From a virus, in IMG/VR virus record IMGVR_UViG_3300005466_000019, positions 1-41,764 of that record: a stretch of 41,764 nt of DNA; one strand, written 5' to 3'. The notes beneath the pieces are model-generated. The model did not search any database and was not told the origin of the DNA. It saw only the letters and a list, made by a program, of their open reading frames with translations. This document shows positions 32,136 to 39,823 of the stretch, piece after piece. Both the position numbers and the translations under genes were made by a program. Each line of letters begins with the position of its first letter. Within the stretch, counting starts at the first letter, position 1.

Positions 32136-33909
32136 TCCCGATCAGTATTTAGCCAAATATGAAAACAAGCCTTCTCCCGGGGGATTTGATCCCGACGCCT
32201 ATCTAGCTACTTATGAGAAGCCAAAGAGTGGCGGGTCTGAATTTGCGGCCGGACTTGTAGACTCTCTTAATCCTGATGTAAATGTCCCCAAAGCGTCAGC
32301 TCCAGGTATTTTTTCACGCCTTCTTACTGCCTCTAAGGAGGCCGCCTTAGCTCCTATCGCCCCGTTTATTCCTAGCCTTCGCAAGAGGCTTCTTTCTCCA
32401 CAGGTGGGCCAGTATGGGCCGTCCAAGTTCTTAATGGAAGAGGGACGAAGGCTCAGTAACGTGGTTGACCCATTGGTTGAAGGGGCTCCCGAATCAAAGT
32501 TTTCTCAAGAGAATCCATACATTGGAGCAGCCGTGACTCTTCCGGCCCGGGGTTTAAAAGCCATTGTCCCGCAAGGATTGACCCCCAGAGGGGCAGCTGA
32601 AACTATTGGGAATCAGGCCGTTGGTGAAGTTCTAATTAACCCCGCCATATCCGCTGCTGGCGGTGTGGTGGCTAAAACAGCGGAAAATATCGCGGGGCCA
32701 GCGGCAAGAAGGGCTTTAGGATTTATGAAAACACAACTTAACAAGGTGCAAGGAGGCGTTCCGAGGGCTAACGCTGTCGGACAGGAGATGCTTGACCAGG
32801 GAGTAATTACACCGTTTGCTACCCCGGAGAAGATGCTTTTAAAAGCGGAAGCTCTCAAGAAGTCTTCCGGGGAAGCTATTGGAAATGTAATCAGCGGCAT
32901 AGATAAAGCTTCCACTCCTAAGATTAACGTGCAAACCGTTGCTGATGAAGTTTCAGACCAACTTTTGAATAGGCTAGGACCTTCAGCGACTGATTCTGAA
33001 ATGAAAATGGCTCAGGAAGTCGTTGATAGAATAGCAGCTTATGCCAACAAGGACGGAAAACTTACTTTTAAGGGGGCGCAAGAATTAAAGCAACTTCTCC
33101 AAGAACGAGGGAAAAAGGCATTCACTGACCAGGGGACAGAAAGCATTCGCAAAGAGCTTTATGCGAAAGCCTCTGGGATTGTGAACAGAGCGATTAAAAG
33201 GGGTCTCGGGGAAGCCGGGGAAGAGCTTTCTGGTTCTGGGGCATTAGACAAATATCTAAAAGCGAACCTTACTAAAGGGAAGGCCAATGAAGCAGTTGGC
33301 TCATTGGAAGATTTAGTCAAAAGACGTGCCGGAAATAATCAAGTTTCATTGACAGACTGGGTCTTAGGTTCGGGAGCCCTTGCCGGTGGTCTCGCTACTG
33401 GAGAGGGCGCTAGTGGAGCAATCGCGGCTGGGACTATTGTTGCTGTAAAGAAATTTCTTAACGCTTACGGGAATCAACTGACAGCCACGGGAGCTAACGC
33501 CTTAAAGAGTCTGGTTGAAAAAAACCTTGTTCCAACAAGTCTTGCCCAGGCAGTTCCATCCACAGCAATGGCGTTCGTTGAAAGGCTTAACAAAGGCGAG
33601 CTCCCGGCTCCTACAGGATTTTCTGGAATCATTGCCAGGGCCAAGGCGCGTTTAAATGAGTCTGGCAAGGACCTGCGTCCTACACCAAATGGGTCCGGTG
33701 GAGAAAAAATCGACGGTTCCAGCCTCTCTGACTTCGTAAGAAAAGCCAAAGTAGGGACCAAGTTTACCTACCAAGGCAAAACATTCAAAGTAGTCCCACA
33801 ACCAGGCCGAGACAAAAACACCCTCTCCAGCTTAACCCCGGAGCAAAGGAGGCTCTATGCTTCGTCGAAGTCTGCTTATCGCGGCGCTAATACTTTCGCT
33901 CGGGCATAA
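32125..33909 (+). CDS. Internal virion protein, 594 aa
   Basis: Overlaps the previous gene by 11 bases. The N-terminus carries two near-identical units, FDPDQYLAKYENKPSPGG and FDPDAYLATYEKPKSGG, known from phage ejection proteins. Alanine/glycine-rich membrane-like segments (ALAGGLATGEGASGAIAAGTIVAV) lie at about residues 418-440. Likely the largest ejection protein. C-terminal end is overlapped by the fibre gene. Confidence 0.6.
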   Translation: MAFDPDQYLAKYENKPSPGGFDPDAYLATYEKPKSGGSEFAAGLVDSLNPDVNVPKASAPGIFSRLLTASKEAALAPIAPFIPSLRKRLLSPQVGQYGPSKFLMEEGRRLSNVVDPLVEGAPESKFSQENPYIGAAVTLPARGLKAIVPQGLTPRGAAETIGNQAVGEVLINPAISAAGGVVAKTAENIAGPAARRALGFMKTQLNKVQGGVPRANAVGQEMLDQGVITPFATPEKMLLKAEALKKSSGEAIGNVISGIDKASTPKINVQTVADEVSDQLLNRLGPSATDSEMKMAQEVVDRIAAYANKDGKLTFKGAQELKQLLQERGKKAFTDQGTESIRKELYAKASGIVNRAIKRGLGEAGEELSGSGALDKYLKANLTKGKANEAVGSLEDLVKRRAGNNQVSLTDWVLGSGALAGGLATGEGASGAIAAGTIVAVKKFLNAYGNQLTATGANALKSLVEKNLVPTSLAQAVPSTAMAFVERLNKGELPAPTGFSGIIARAKARLNESGKDLRPTPNGSGGEKIDGSSLSDFVRKAKVGTKFTYQGKTFKVVPQPGRDKNTLSSLTPEQRRLYASSKSAYRGANTFARA

Positions 33910-35170
33910 GCTTTTTGGGGCATCTGAGCGAAGAATCAGCCTAGACCTTGACCAGGCGGATGTTTCGGCTATTAACCAGAACTTCAATAACATCAACAAC
34001 GAGCTAAGGAACATGGTTCATAAGACTTCGACTGAAACGATTCATGGATATAAATACTTCATTAATCCGGTCGATTTCGGAACGGTCACGGCAGATTCGG
34101 GAACAATCACTTCTTTTAATGCAACGAGCGCTTCAGTGACAAATTTAACAGCAACGACAGGAACCATAAATAACATCGTCTCATCCAGTATTGGGACAGA
34201 CCAGGTGGCATACAGCAACGGGACGAAGCTTGTTGGGTCCTCTGGTTTCACCAATAACGGATCGACTCTAGCATATACGACATCCGCAACGTTCGCCACT
34301 TCTAGCGGAAATGTTGGCATTGGGACGACGAGCCCGGAGAGCAAGCTTGAAGTTCAGGGCCTAGAAGGTGCTGACGCTGCATTAACTCTTGATGCAGACG
34401 ACGGGGACGACAATGCGGACACATGGTTTATAACTTCTCAGGCTTCGGACAATGATTTAACAATCAAGAATCATACAACAGAATTAATGAGATTAAACGA
34501 CGACGGAAAAGTCGGCATAAACACAACATCTCCAAATGAAAAACTTGAAGTTGTTGGCGGAAACATAATTATTGGTCAAGGTGGATCAAATAATACGTCT
34601 ATTGGATTTTATAAATTTGGGACCGGATCGGCAGATGACAGGTTCTCAGGGATAGAAGGCTTCCGGGGAGCAGACGCCGCACAAATCGACCTAAGATTTT
34701 ACACATACGGCGGAGATGGCGATCACGGGGAAAGGGTAAGAATCCAGAACAATGGTAAAGTCCATATCCGTCCGTCAGGAACTCCAGACGTTGAGCTTGA
34801 GATTAGTAATGGAGCATCTACTGGTGGCGGGACCGCCCACGCCGCTAGTTTTGCCGCTCACTCTTCAAGGGATTTAAAGTCCCACATTCGGTATTTGAAC
34901 AACGGAGAAAAACTCGTCCTCTATAACGACGTAAAGAACCTTAAACCCGCAGAGTTTAGGTACAAGATTCATAGAAGCTCCACCACAGATGAGCTTATCG
35001 AAGATCCTACCGGCCCACTTCGTAATGGACTAATCCTTGAGGATGTTCCTCCCTCTTTACGTAAACCATACGACAATGACGCTATTTCCCTTAATGACCA
35101 AGTCTTTATTTTACAAGCGGCCATCCAGGTCTTAATCCAGAAAGTTGAAGCCTTGGAAGCAAGGCCTTAA
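33857..35170 (+). CDS. Tail fibre with signal peptide and S74 chaperone domain
   Basis: 437 residues; AAAGGAGG sits five bases before the ATG. Residues 1-22 form a signal peptide (RRSLLIAALILSLGHKLFGA). A beta-helical shaft follows with SGNVGIGTTSPESKLEVQG and GKVGINTTSPNEKLEVVGG repeats. The C-terminus is a peptidase S74 intramolecular chaperone: HSSRDLKSHIRYL, GLILEDVPPSLRK, and the closing coil AIQVLIQKVEALEARP. S74 domains trimerise fibres and cleave themselves off. Confidence 0.8.
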   Translation: MLRRSLLIAALILSLGHKLFGASERRISLDLDQADVSAINQNFNNINNELRNMVHKTSTETIHGYKYFINPVDFGTVTADSGTITSFNATSASVTNLTATTGTINNIVSSSIGTDQVAYSNGTKLVGSSGFTNNGSTLAYTTSATFATSSGNVGIGTTSPESKLEVQGLEGADAALTLDADDGDDNADTWFITSQASDNDLTIKNHTTELMRLNDDGKVGINTTSPNEKLEVVGGNIIIGQGGSNNTSIGFYKFGTGSADDRFSGIEGFRGADAAQIDLRFYTYGGDGDHGERVRIQNNGKVHIRPSGTPDVELEISNGASTGGGTAHAASFAAHSSRDLKSHIRYLNNGEKLVLYNDVKNLKPAEFRYKIHRSSTTDELIEDPTGPLRNGLILEDVPPSLRKPYDNDAISLNDQVFILQAAIQVLIQKVEALEARP

Positions 35171-35664
35171 TGAGGTGGGATAAAGCAATCGCTTTTGTCC
35201 TTTCTTATGAGGGCGGCTACGTCAACGATCCCAGCGACCCCGGTGGCGAAACGAATTTCGGTATCAGTAAACGGGCCTATCCAAACGTAGACATCAAGGC
35301 CATGACCCGGGAAATGGCGTCTGAGATTTACAAGCAGGACTATTGGAACGCCTGTAGATGTGGAGAGCTACCGGACAGCATGGCGATAGCCGTGTTCGAT
35401 TGTGCGGTGAACCAGGGCGTCAAGACGGCTTCCCGGCTGCTACAAATAGCCGTCGGAACGACGGTTGATGGAATCATAGGCCCCAAGACTGTCCTTGCCT
35501 CATTCAAGGGGGGCCAAAAAGCCGTGGTCCGGTACTTGCTCCAAAGAGCGAAGAGTTACATGCAGATCAAAAACGTTGTGACATTCGGGGCAAACTGGGG
35601 GGAACGCCTTGTCCGACTGGCTGAAATCGTTATTGAAGACGACGATAAGAAGGCGTGGATTTAA
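35170..35664 (+). CDS. Endolysin, glycoside hydrolase family 108
   Basis: 164 residues; the ATG overlaps the previous stop by one base. Residues 12-31 (SYEGGYVNDPSDPGGETNFG) are the GH108 muramidase signature with catalytic Glu14. The C-terminal half (NQGVKTASRLLQIAVGTTVDGIIGPKT) is the peptidoglycan-binding 3 domain. No signal peptide, so a holin is needed; the next gene is a holin candidate. Confidence 0.9.
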   Translation: MRWDKAIAFVLSYEGGYVNDPSDPGGETNFGISKRAYPNVDIKAMTREMASEIYKQDYWNACRCGELPDSMAIAVFDCAVNQGVKTASRLLQIAVGTTVDGIIGPKTVLASFKGGQKAVVRYLLQRAKSYMQIKNVVTFGANWGERLVRLAEIVIEDDDKKAWI

Positions 35665-35729
35665 GGTCTCCTGGAACATATTTTTCGGCGGTCCGGATTT
35701 GGAATTAGAAATAGATAAGGGGGTCTCCC

Positions 35730-36011
35730 GTGGGACTAATTTCAAACTTGAAGACGATCTGGAAAAACAGGAGTGCGATCAAAGCAGTCTCAAAGGCGGT
35801 CAATGAAGTAAAGGAGGGGAACTTGAAAAGCGGATGGAAAACTACTGAGTTTTGGCTTACCGTGCTGACGAATGCGGGGGCCATTGTTACTGCCCTTAAT
35901 GGTGTTTTGGACCCTAAGACTGCCGCCATTATCATGGCTGTTGTCAATGGGGTTTATTCTGTCCTTCGCGCCGCTCTCAAGTCTGGGGCGCAGGAGGAGA
36001 AGACCGCCTAG
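35730..36011 (+). CDS. Putative holin, 93 aa
   Basis: GTG start with AAGGGGG upstream. After a basic amphipathic N-terminus come two hydrophobic spans, FWLTVLTNAGAIVTALNGVL and AAIIMAVVNGVYSVLRAAL, the pattern of a phage holin family in Gram-negative hosts. It would form inner-membrane holes releasing the endolysin. Positioned directly between endolysin and the other lysis-region genes. Confidence 0.7.
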   Translation: MGLISNLKTIWKNRSAIKAVSKAVNEVKEGNLKSGWKTTEFWLTVLTNAGAIVTALNGVLDPKTAAIIMAVVNGVYSVLRAALKSGAQEEKTA

Positions 36012-36625
36012 TGCCTGAGCTAAACTCCATAATTCCATCGTTTGATTGCTGGGTCCGGGCCGAGTACCTATACAACCTTGAGAGTCATAAGGGCGAATTT
36101 GTACAAGCCCGGGCTTTTGGCATCTCAAGTATCCAGGGGAGGGCTATAGGGTTCCATGTCCTAGATGAGCGTGGAGCGTGTATATGGCGCCTTCCTATAA
36201 ACAGCTTAGTGACAAATAAAAATGCCCCAGACTTACCGTTAGACCATCTTGAGTTATGGGACTGTTTCAGCTATCAGGTTTCCGTCACAGAGTTTGATCA
36301 CCTCTCCGGAAGGCGCTGTCAGGCCATCCTTAAGGACGCCAGTAAACATGAGGGGCGCTATAAATTCACTGTGGACTGGTACGGGAGCGAATACGCAGAA
36401 GGTGTCGGGGACAGCGGCCACAAGTGCGCTCACATCATAGACCTGGACAACGGTTGTCTATGCGCCCTTCCGAACAATAGGATCTTATGGGCGGACCCTG
36501 GAATTATTGAAAAGCCGTTTGAGAAGAAGCCGGACTACAAAACGAACACTCACATTTTCTCTGTTGAAAATAAGTCCAAGTGGTCTGCTGGAGAAGGGAT
36601 GTTTTATGATGTCACTCTGAGGTAG
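36011..36625 (+). CDS. Conserved phage protein of unknown function, 204 aa
   Basis: GTG start overlapping the previous stop by one base. The opening ELNSIIPSFDCWVRAEYLYNL and the block WRLPINSLV match a widespread phage family located near lysis genes and often one of the last genes of the late operon. No catalytic motif is known. Cytoplasmic, no signal peptide. Confidence 0.65.
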   Translation: MPELNSIIPSFDCWVRAEYLYNLESHKGEFVQARAFGISSIQGRAIGFHVLDERGACIWRLPINSLVTNKNAPDLPLDHLELWDCFSYQVSVTEFDHLSGRRCQAILKDASKHEGRYKFTVDWYGSEYAEGVGDSGHKCAHIIDLDNGCLCALPNNRILWADPGIIEKPFEKKPDYKTNTHIFSVENKSKWSAGEGMFYDVTLR

Positions 36626-36630
36626 AGGCC

Positions 36631-36879
36631 ATGCTAGAGGGAAGGGAAGAATCTAGGGATATCCTCATAGAACTGAGGACGGACGTTAAGCACATGCTCC
36701 AAACAATGGGGAGCTTGAAGGCCTCCGATATCAAACAATGGGAAAAGCTGGACGATTTAGGGCAGAAGGTCGAGGGCCACAGGGCTTCGATAGGATCTCT
36801 TACCAAGGGATTCTGGGTGGCCATCGGAGCGCTTGTCTCAAGCGCCGGGGGTGTGCTTGTATGGTTAGTGACTCATTGA
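36631..36879 (+). CDS. XhlA-like membrane protein, 82 aa
   Basis: GAGG upstream. Coiled-coil N-terminal region (LRTDVKHMLQTMGSLKASDIKQWEKLDDLGQKV) and a C-terminal membrane span (GFWVAIGALVSSAGGVLVWLV): the XhlA layout, a partner in phage or prophage lysis. Its stop abuts the stop of the oppositely transcribed gene at 36880. Confidence 0.6.
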   Translation: MLEGREESRDILIELRTDVKHMLQTMGSLKASDIKQWEKLDDLGQKVEGHRASIGSLTKGFWVAIGALVSSAGGVLVWLVTH

Positions 36880-36978
36880 CTACTTTGGCGGTTTCATGCC
36901 TTTGTTGGTCTTCCAGAAATAATAGATAGCGATTACTCCCAAAGCAATTGTCAACGCGAAAGCCAGCTTAACGATCAT
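36880..36978 (-). CDS. Single-pass membrane peptide, 32 aa
   Basis: ATG 36978 with GGGGAAA upstream. Residues 2-21 form one membrane helix (IVKLAFALTIALGVIAIYYF) and a basic tail follows (WKTNKGMKPPK). It ends at exactly the base after the rightward gene. Too short for homology; the good ribosome site and hydrophobic pattern support it. Confidence 0.5.
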   Translation of the reverse strand: MIVKLAFALTIALGVIAIYYFWKTNKGMKPPK

Positions 36979-37055
36979 TTGTTTCCCCTAGCCTGAGATC
37001 CCGCGTGCTTCCGATTTTGGAAGCATGGATGAAATAGATTGTCCTGTCAATGGGT

Positions 37056-37214
37056 TTATTTATAGGCTGGCACTTGGATTCCAAGAGAAATCAATGTTTT
37101 GTCAGTTACCGTGCTTCCGGCCCGCTCATGCTCCCCGCGAATGTTGAATAAGGGGAAAAGCTTCTCATTATTATCTCCCAACCACCAGCCTAAGAACTCT
37201 GCGTAGACATTCAT
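37056..37214 (-). CDS. Hypothetical protein, 52 aa
   Basis: ATG 37214 follows AGGAGATAACC and a strong promoter with an operator-like palindrome upstream. The block FNIRGEHERAGSTVTDKTLISLGI recalls small phage or plasmid proteins with 'GSTV...TL...GI'. Function unknown; its regulated promoter in the lysogeny region suggests expression in the prophage state. Confidence 0.55.
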   Translation of the reverse strand: MNVYAEFLGWWLGDNNEKLFPLFNIRGEHERAGSTVTDKTLISLGIQVPAYK

Positions 37215-37247
37215 GGTTATCTCCTGGCCTCTCATTCCCTCACCACT

Positions 37248-37276
37248 AGTATATTTCATAATGAAATACAATACAA
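37248..37276 (-). promoter_or_regulatory. Leftward promoter with palindromic operator in its spacer
   Basis: Minus strand: TTGTAT (37271-37276), 17 bp, TATACT (37248-37253). The spacer holds a perfect palindrome TATTTCAT-A-ATGAAATA (37252-37268), so a dimeric repressor could bind between the boxes. Confidence 0.7.
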
Positions 37277-37318
37277 GGGGTAAGTATGCCACAGCAGTAA
37301 ATTTACACTTCGTTTACA

Positions 37319-37480
37319 TTACGGCTTTCTTTCTAGGGGATCTTCTAGGTGGGACAGGAGCAGCCGGAACATTTCTGATTTCGTCATCCCTCTTTCATTG
37401 GCTGCTTTCTCCAAAAGGTAGAACTCCCTTTCGGTCATCCGAAACATCATGGTTTTCTTGCGAGGGACCTTTCCTTTCAC
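37319..37480 (-). CDS. Ribbon-helix-helix (CopG/Arc-like) regulator, 53 aa
   Basis: GTG 37480 starts seven bases after the -10 box of a good promoter, implying a leaderless mRNA. RKKTMMFRMTEREFYLLEKAANERGMTKSEMFRLLLSHL is a typical RHH fold: a beta strand then two helices. An upstream extension would be untranscribed. Located between the palindrome promoter and attP, it is a candidate repressor of the lysogeny region. Confidence 0.6.
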   Translation of the reverse strand: MKGKVPRKKTMMFRMTEREFYLLEKAANERGMTKSEMFRLLLSHLEDPLERKP

Positions 37481-37486
37481 GGGACA

Positions 37487-37515
37487 AGTATAGCCCTTTG
37501 AAATACGGCATGCAA
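37487..37515 (-). promoter_or_regulatory. Leftward promoter of the RHH gene
   Basis: Minus strand: TTGCAT (37510-37515), 17 bp, TATACT (37487-37492). The spacer contains TATTTCA, one arm of the palindrome in the neighbouring promoter. Confidence 0.65.
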
Positions 37516-37564
37516 CCCCCGCTGATTTGCTATAACCCCGGCATGTCAAAAACCATGAAAATGG

Positions 37565-37583
37565 ATTGTGCCGTTTTTGTGCT
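37565..37583. repeat. Integrase arm-type site, left copy
   Basis: ATTGTGCCGTTTTTGTGCT; matches 37768-37786 at 18 of 19 bases. The pair flanks the tRNA-derived core. Confidence 0.65.
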
Positions 37584-37695
37584 GTTTTCGACCGAACCCA
37601 GCGTTAAGGCTCTTTCTCCGTCTTTACGCCGCATTTCAGTGTCTTGCGCGATTTATCGACGGAAAATAGAAAAAACAGGCGCTCTTTGAATTTAT

Positions 37696-37739
37696 GGGCG
37701 GGTGGCGGAACTGGCAGACGCACAGGACTTAAAATCCTG
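37696..37739 (+). other. attP: attP core: 5' half of a tRNA-Leu(UAA) gene
   Basis: The 44 bases fold as the first half of tRNA-Leu: 7-base acceptor strand, TG at 8-9, D arm with GG in the loop, anticodon stem CAGGA/TCCTG and loop CTTAAAA with anticodon TAA (37730-37732). No variable arm, T arm or 3' end follows, so it is not a working tRNA. It lies 45 bases from the end of int and between matching arm sites. Crossover in the anticodon region would rebuild the host tRNA using the phage 5' half. Confidence 0.85.
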
Positions 37740-37767
37740 AATACAGATCGACGGTAAGCGTGTTTTT

Positions 37768-37786
37768 ATTGTGCTGTTTTTGTGCT
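37768..37786. repeat. Integrase arm-type site, right copy
   Basis: ATTGTGCTGTTTTTGTGCT, one mismatch to 37565-37583; overlaps the int stop codon. An 8-base pair ATCGACGG (37655-37662 and 37747-37754) also flanks the core. Confidence 0.65.
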
Positions 37787-38798
37787 AACGGAACTGGAAT
37801 TTGCGGGCTTCCCGCTTCAAATGCTCTAAGACGAGGCCCTTGTAGCCCATCGTCGTTTGAATGGACTGATGCCCAGCGGAGTCCTTGACGGCTGTAATCT
37901 CCATTCCAGACATCAAGGCGTGGGTGATAAACGTCTTTCTGAGGTCGTGGACTGTAACGTCCCTAAGGCCCGCCCGGACCAAGCATCTCTTCATGATGTT
38001 GTAGACCGAAAAGCGGGTATGAGCCTTTCCGCCCCTTTTGAAGATTAGCCCATCCCTTTTAAGGACATCGGTTTGGGCTAGATGTTCCACAACTTCTTTC
38101 ATGAGCGGAACTTGCCTCTCCTTGTGTCCCTTCCCATAGAAGCTGACCCACCCCATCTTAAGGTTAAAATGACGGCTCTCCAGGATAGCAACCTCGCTCT
38201 CCCTTGGCCCCTCGTACAGGAAGATGATTGCCATCAAATAGGCATCCGGGTATGAGTCTTCCTGGCAAGAGGAAAGGAAAGCCTTGACCTCTTTCCCCAT
38301 AAGGAACCTGGGGGTCTTTTGCGTTCCGGCAAACTGCTTGAGACCAACAAAAGGAGAAATTGGAAGGTACCTCCACGACACCGCCTTGTTAAAGGCCGTC
38401 TTCAGGTGCCTATAGTGAACGTTGGCATTGCCAGGGCTAGTCTCTTGGGCTACAGACGTAAGATGGGATTCCATGGTCTTAAAATCAATAGAGGACAGAC
38501 TACGGCCCTCATGAGCTTTAGAGAATGGCTCAATAATGCTCTTGTCTTTTTCGTAAGTTTTTGGATCTCTGCACGTTTTCTTGCGGTGGGATAAATACTC
38601 TTTGAGAAACGTATCCAGCTTCAAATAGGGGGAACTCATCCCAGATGCCCCAAACAAGCGGGCCTTGTCCTTCTCTCCCTTTAGAATCCCAGCCTCATCC
38701 TCATCTTCCGTTTTAAGTGATTCTCTCCGGGTTTCTCCATTCTCAGCCCATCGTATCCACCAGTATGGGCTTCCCGGCCTCTTGTAGATGGTGGACAT
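37785..38798 (-). CDS. int: Tyrosine-family integrase
   Basis: 337 residues. All catalytic residues are visible: Arg199 (EGPRESEVAIL), Lys223 (GKGHKER), His284/Arg287 (VHDLRKTF), His310 (AGHQSIQT) and Tyr319 (MGYKG). The N-terminus (YKRPGSPYWWIRW) is an arm-binding domain of the AP2-like type, then a SAM-like core-binding domain. It catalyses integration at tRNA-Leu(UAA). Encoded just after the lipoprotein gene in one transcript (5-base gap). Confidence 0.95.
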   Translation of the reverse strand: MSTIYKRPGSPYWWIRWAENGETRRESLKTEDEDEAGILKGEKDKARLFGASGMSSPYLKLDTFLKEYLSHRKKTCRDPKTYEKDKSIIEPFSKAHEGRSLSSIDFKTMESHLTSVAQETSPGNANVHYRHLKTAFNKAVSWRYLPISPFVGLKQFAGTQKTPRFLMGKEVKAFLSSCQEDSYPDAYLMAIIFLYEGPRESEVAILESRHFNLKMGWVSFYGKGHKERQVPLMKEVVEHLAQTDVLKRDGLIFKRGGKAHTRFSVYNIMKRCLVRAGLRDVTVHDLRKTFITHALMSGMEITAVKDSAGHQSIQTTMGYKGLVLEHLKREARKFQFR

Positions 38799-38803
38799 AG
38801 ACC

Positions 38804-39121
38804 CTACGGTAATGGAACAAGAACTATTGTTCCACCAGAATCCTTCACACGTATTTCCCCAGCGCCATACTCAACAACCATCCCATTTTTTAAGATTACG
38901 TAATAATCTGCCCGATCCATGGCCCATCCACTTGCTAGTCGATGGGAGTATTTCAAGGCCTCAAAATCACCTTCTCTTTTAAATCCGTCTGGGTTGCCAA
39001 GAGTGTCTATGACTTCGGCTTTGCTCATTCCTTCCCTCACGCGAGACATTCTTTCCCCAATGGTTGCACAAGCTATTAGGAAAACAGTCGAGAGGACTGA
39101 CCCTAAAACTATTTTGTTCAT
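38804..39121 (-). CDS. BamE/SmpA-OmlA-like lipoprotein
   Basis: 105 residues, GGGAGG upstream. Signal peptide with lipobox LIAC and lipidated Cys18. The mature region REGMSKAEVIDTLGNPDGFKREGDFEALKYS matches the SmpA/OmlA fold of BamE, a partner in outer-membrane protein assembly. In a prophage it could alter the host surface and block superinfection; that is inferred from its place beside int. Confidence 0.7.
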   Translation of the reverse strand: MNKIVLGSVLSTVFLIACATIGERMSRVREGMSKAEVIDTLGNPDGFKREGDFEALKYSHRLASGWAMDRADYYVILKNGMVVEYGAGEIRVKDSGGTIVLVPLP

Positions 39122-39436
39122 CTTTCCTCCCTCTTGATTTATTTTACGGTCTAACCTAAACTTCTCTTGGCTTTAACGGTGCCTCGTTTTTTGGGGCGGC
39201 TTCCCTACAAGGGGGGCTCTTGTCAGGACCGGAAAGGTCGCTTGCTCACCTTACCCGCAAGGGTTTGGGGGGTGGCGGTCGTCCGGGTTGCTGACAAGTG
39301 CTCGTACGATACGTACCCCCCTGCTCTTGCGGTTCCGAACTACCACCGTAAGCCTGTTCCCACAAAAAAAATGATAATTGGACATTCTGTTGCATACAAT
39401 CCCATGGCGGGGCTACTTAGGTCATGGGAGATATGT
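39122..39436. other. Gene-free region with folded RNA candidate
   Basis: No credible gene. It includes the ncRNA candidate at 39211-39321. Its left part should contain the promoter of the lipoprotein-int transcript; no clear -35/-10 pair could be fixed. Confidence 0.4.
39211..39321 (+). ncRNA. Candidate structured RNA, about 110 nt
   Basis: GGGGGG (39211-39216) can pair with CCCCCC (39316-39321), and CTTGTCAG (39219-39226) pairs perfectly with CTGACAAG (39291-39298). Inside are GACC-GGAAA-GGTC and ACCC-GCAA-GGGT (39253-39264), the latter with a GNRA tetraloop. It lies before the response-regulator gene and could act in cis on it. Confidence 0.5.
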
Positions 39437-39823
39437 GTGAAACCTGTAATAATTATCATAGAGGATGATCCGATAACATTGGAAATGCTTGTTTCGTTCT
39501 TTCGCAACTCAATTTACGAGGTTCGGCCCGCTTCAGACGGTTTAAGCGCATTAAGCAAGTTAGATGAGAATGTCAAATTGATTATTACTGACCAGGAAAT
39601 GCCCGGATTGTATGGTTCTGACTTTCGGGCGATGGTAAAGTCCCGCCTAAATATTCCAGTCATAGGTATAACCGGCTTACGAATGATCGATAGAGATGAT
39701 TTCTCAAAAAAATTCGACGGGGTCTTATTCAAACCTTTTCGTCTTTCTTCTTTGAGGCAGTTGCTCGACCGTCTTCTTTCTTTGTCCCATGAAGGATATG
39801 AATGGGGGGGGAAGGGTAAATAA
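39437..39823 (+). CDS. Free-standing response regulator receiver domain
   Basis: 128 residues from GTG 39437, with GGGAG eight bases upstream. Full receiver signature: acidic pair Asp10/Asp11, phospho-acceptor Asp52 (IITDQEMPG), Thr79 (GITG), Lys99 (FKPF). No output domain, like CheY or Spo0F. A host-derived gene in the lysogeny region that may tap into a host two-component pathway. It converges with, and overlaps by 95 bases, the RHH gene on the other strand. Confidence 0.85.
   Translation: MKPVIIIIEDDPITLEMLVSFFRNSIYEVRPASDGLSALSKLDENVKLIITDQEMPGLYGSDFRAMVKSRLNIPVIGITGLRMIDRDDFSKKFDGVLFKPFRLSSLRQLLDRLLSLSHEGYEWGGKGK

Noticed and set aside
35609-35806. Rightward frame between endolysin and holin
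   Set aside because: Mostly out-of-frame overlap of both genes and no recognisable sequence.
37696-37780. Functional tRNA-Leu gene
   Set aside because: Only the 5' half is present; variable arm, T arm and acceptor 3' strand are missing, and the place beside int fits attP.
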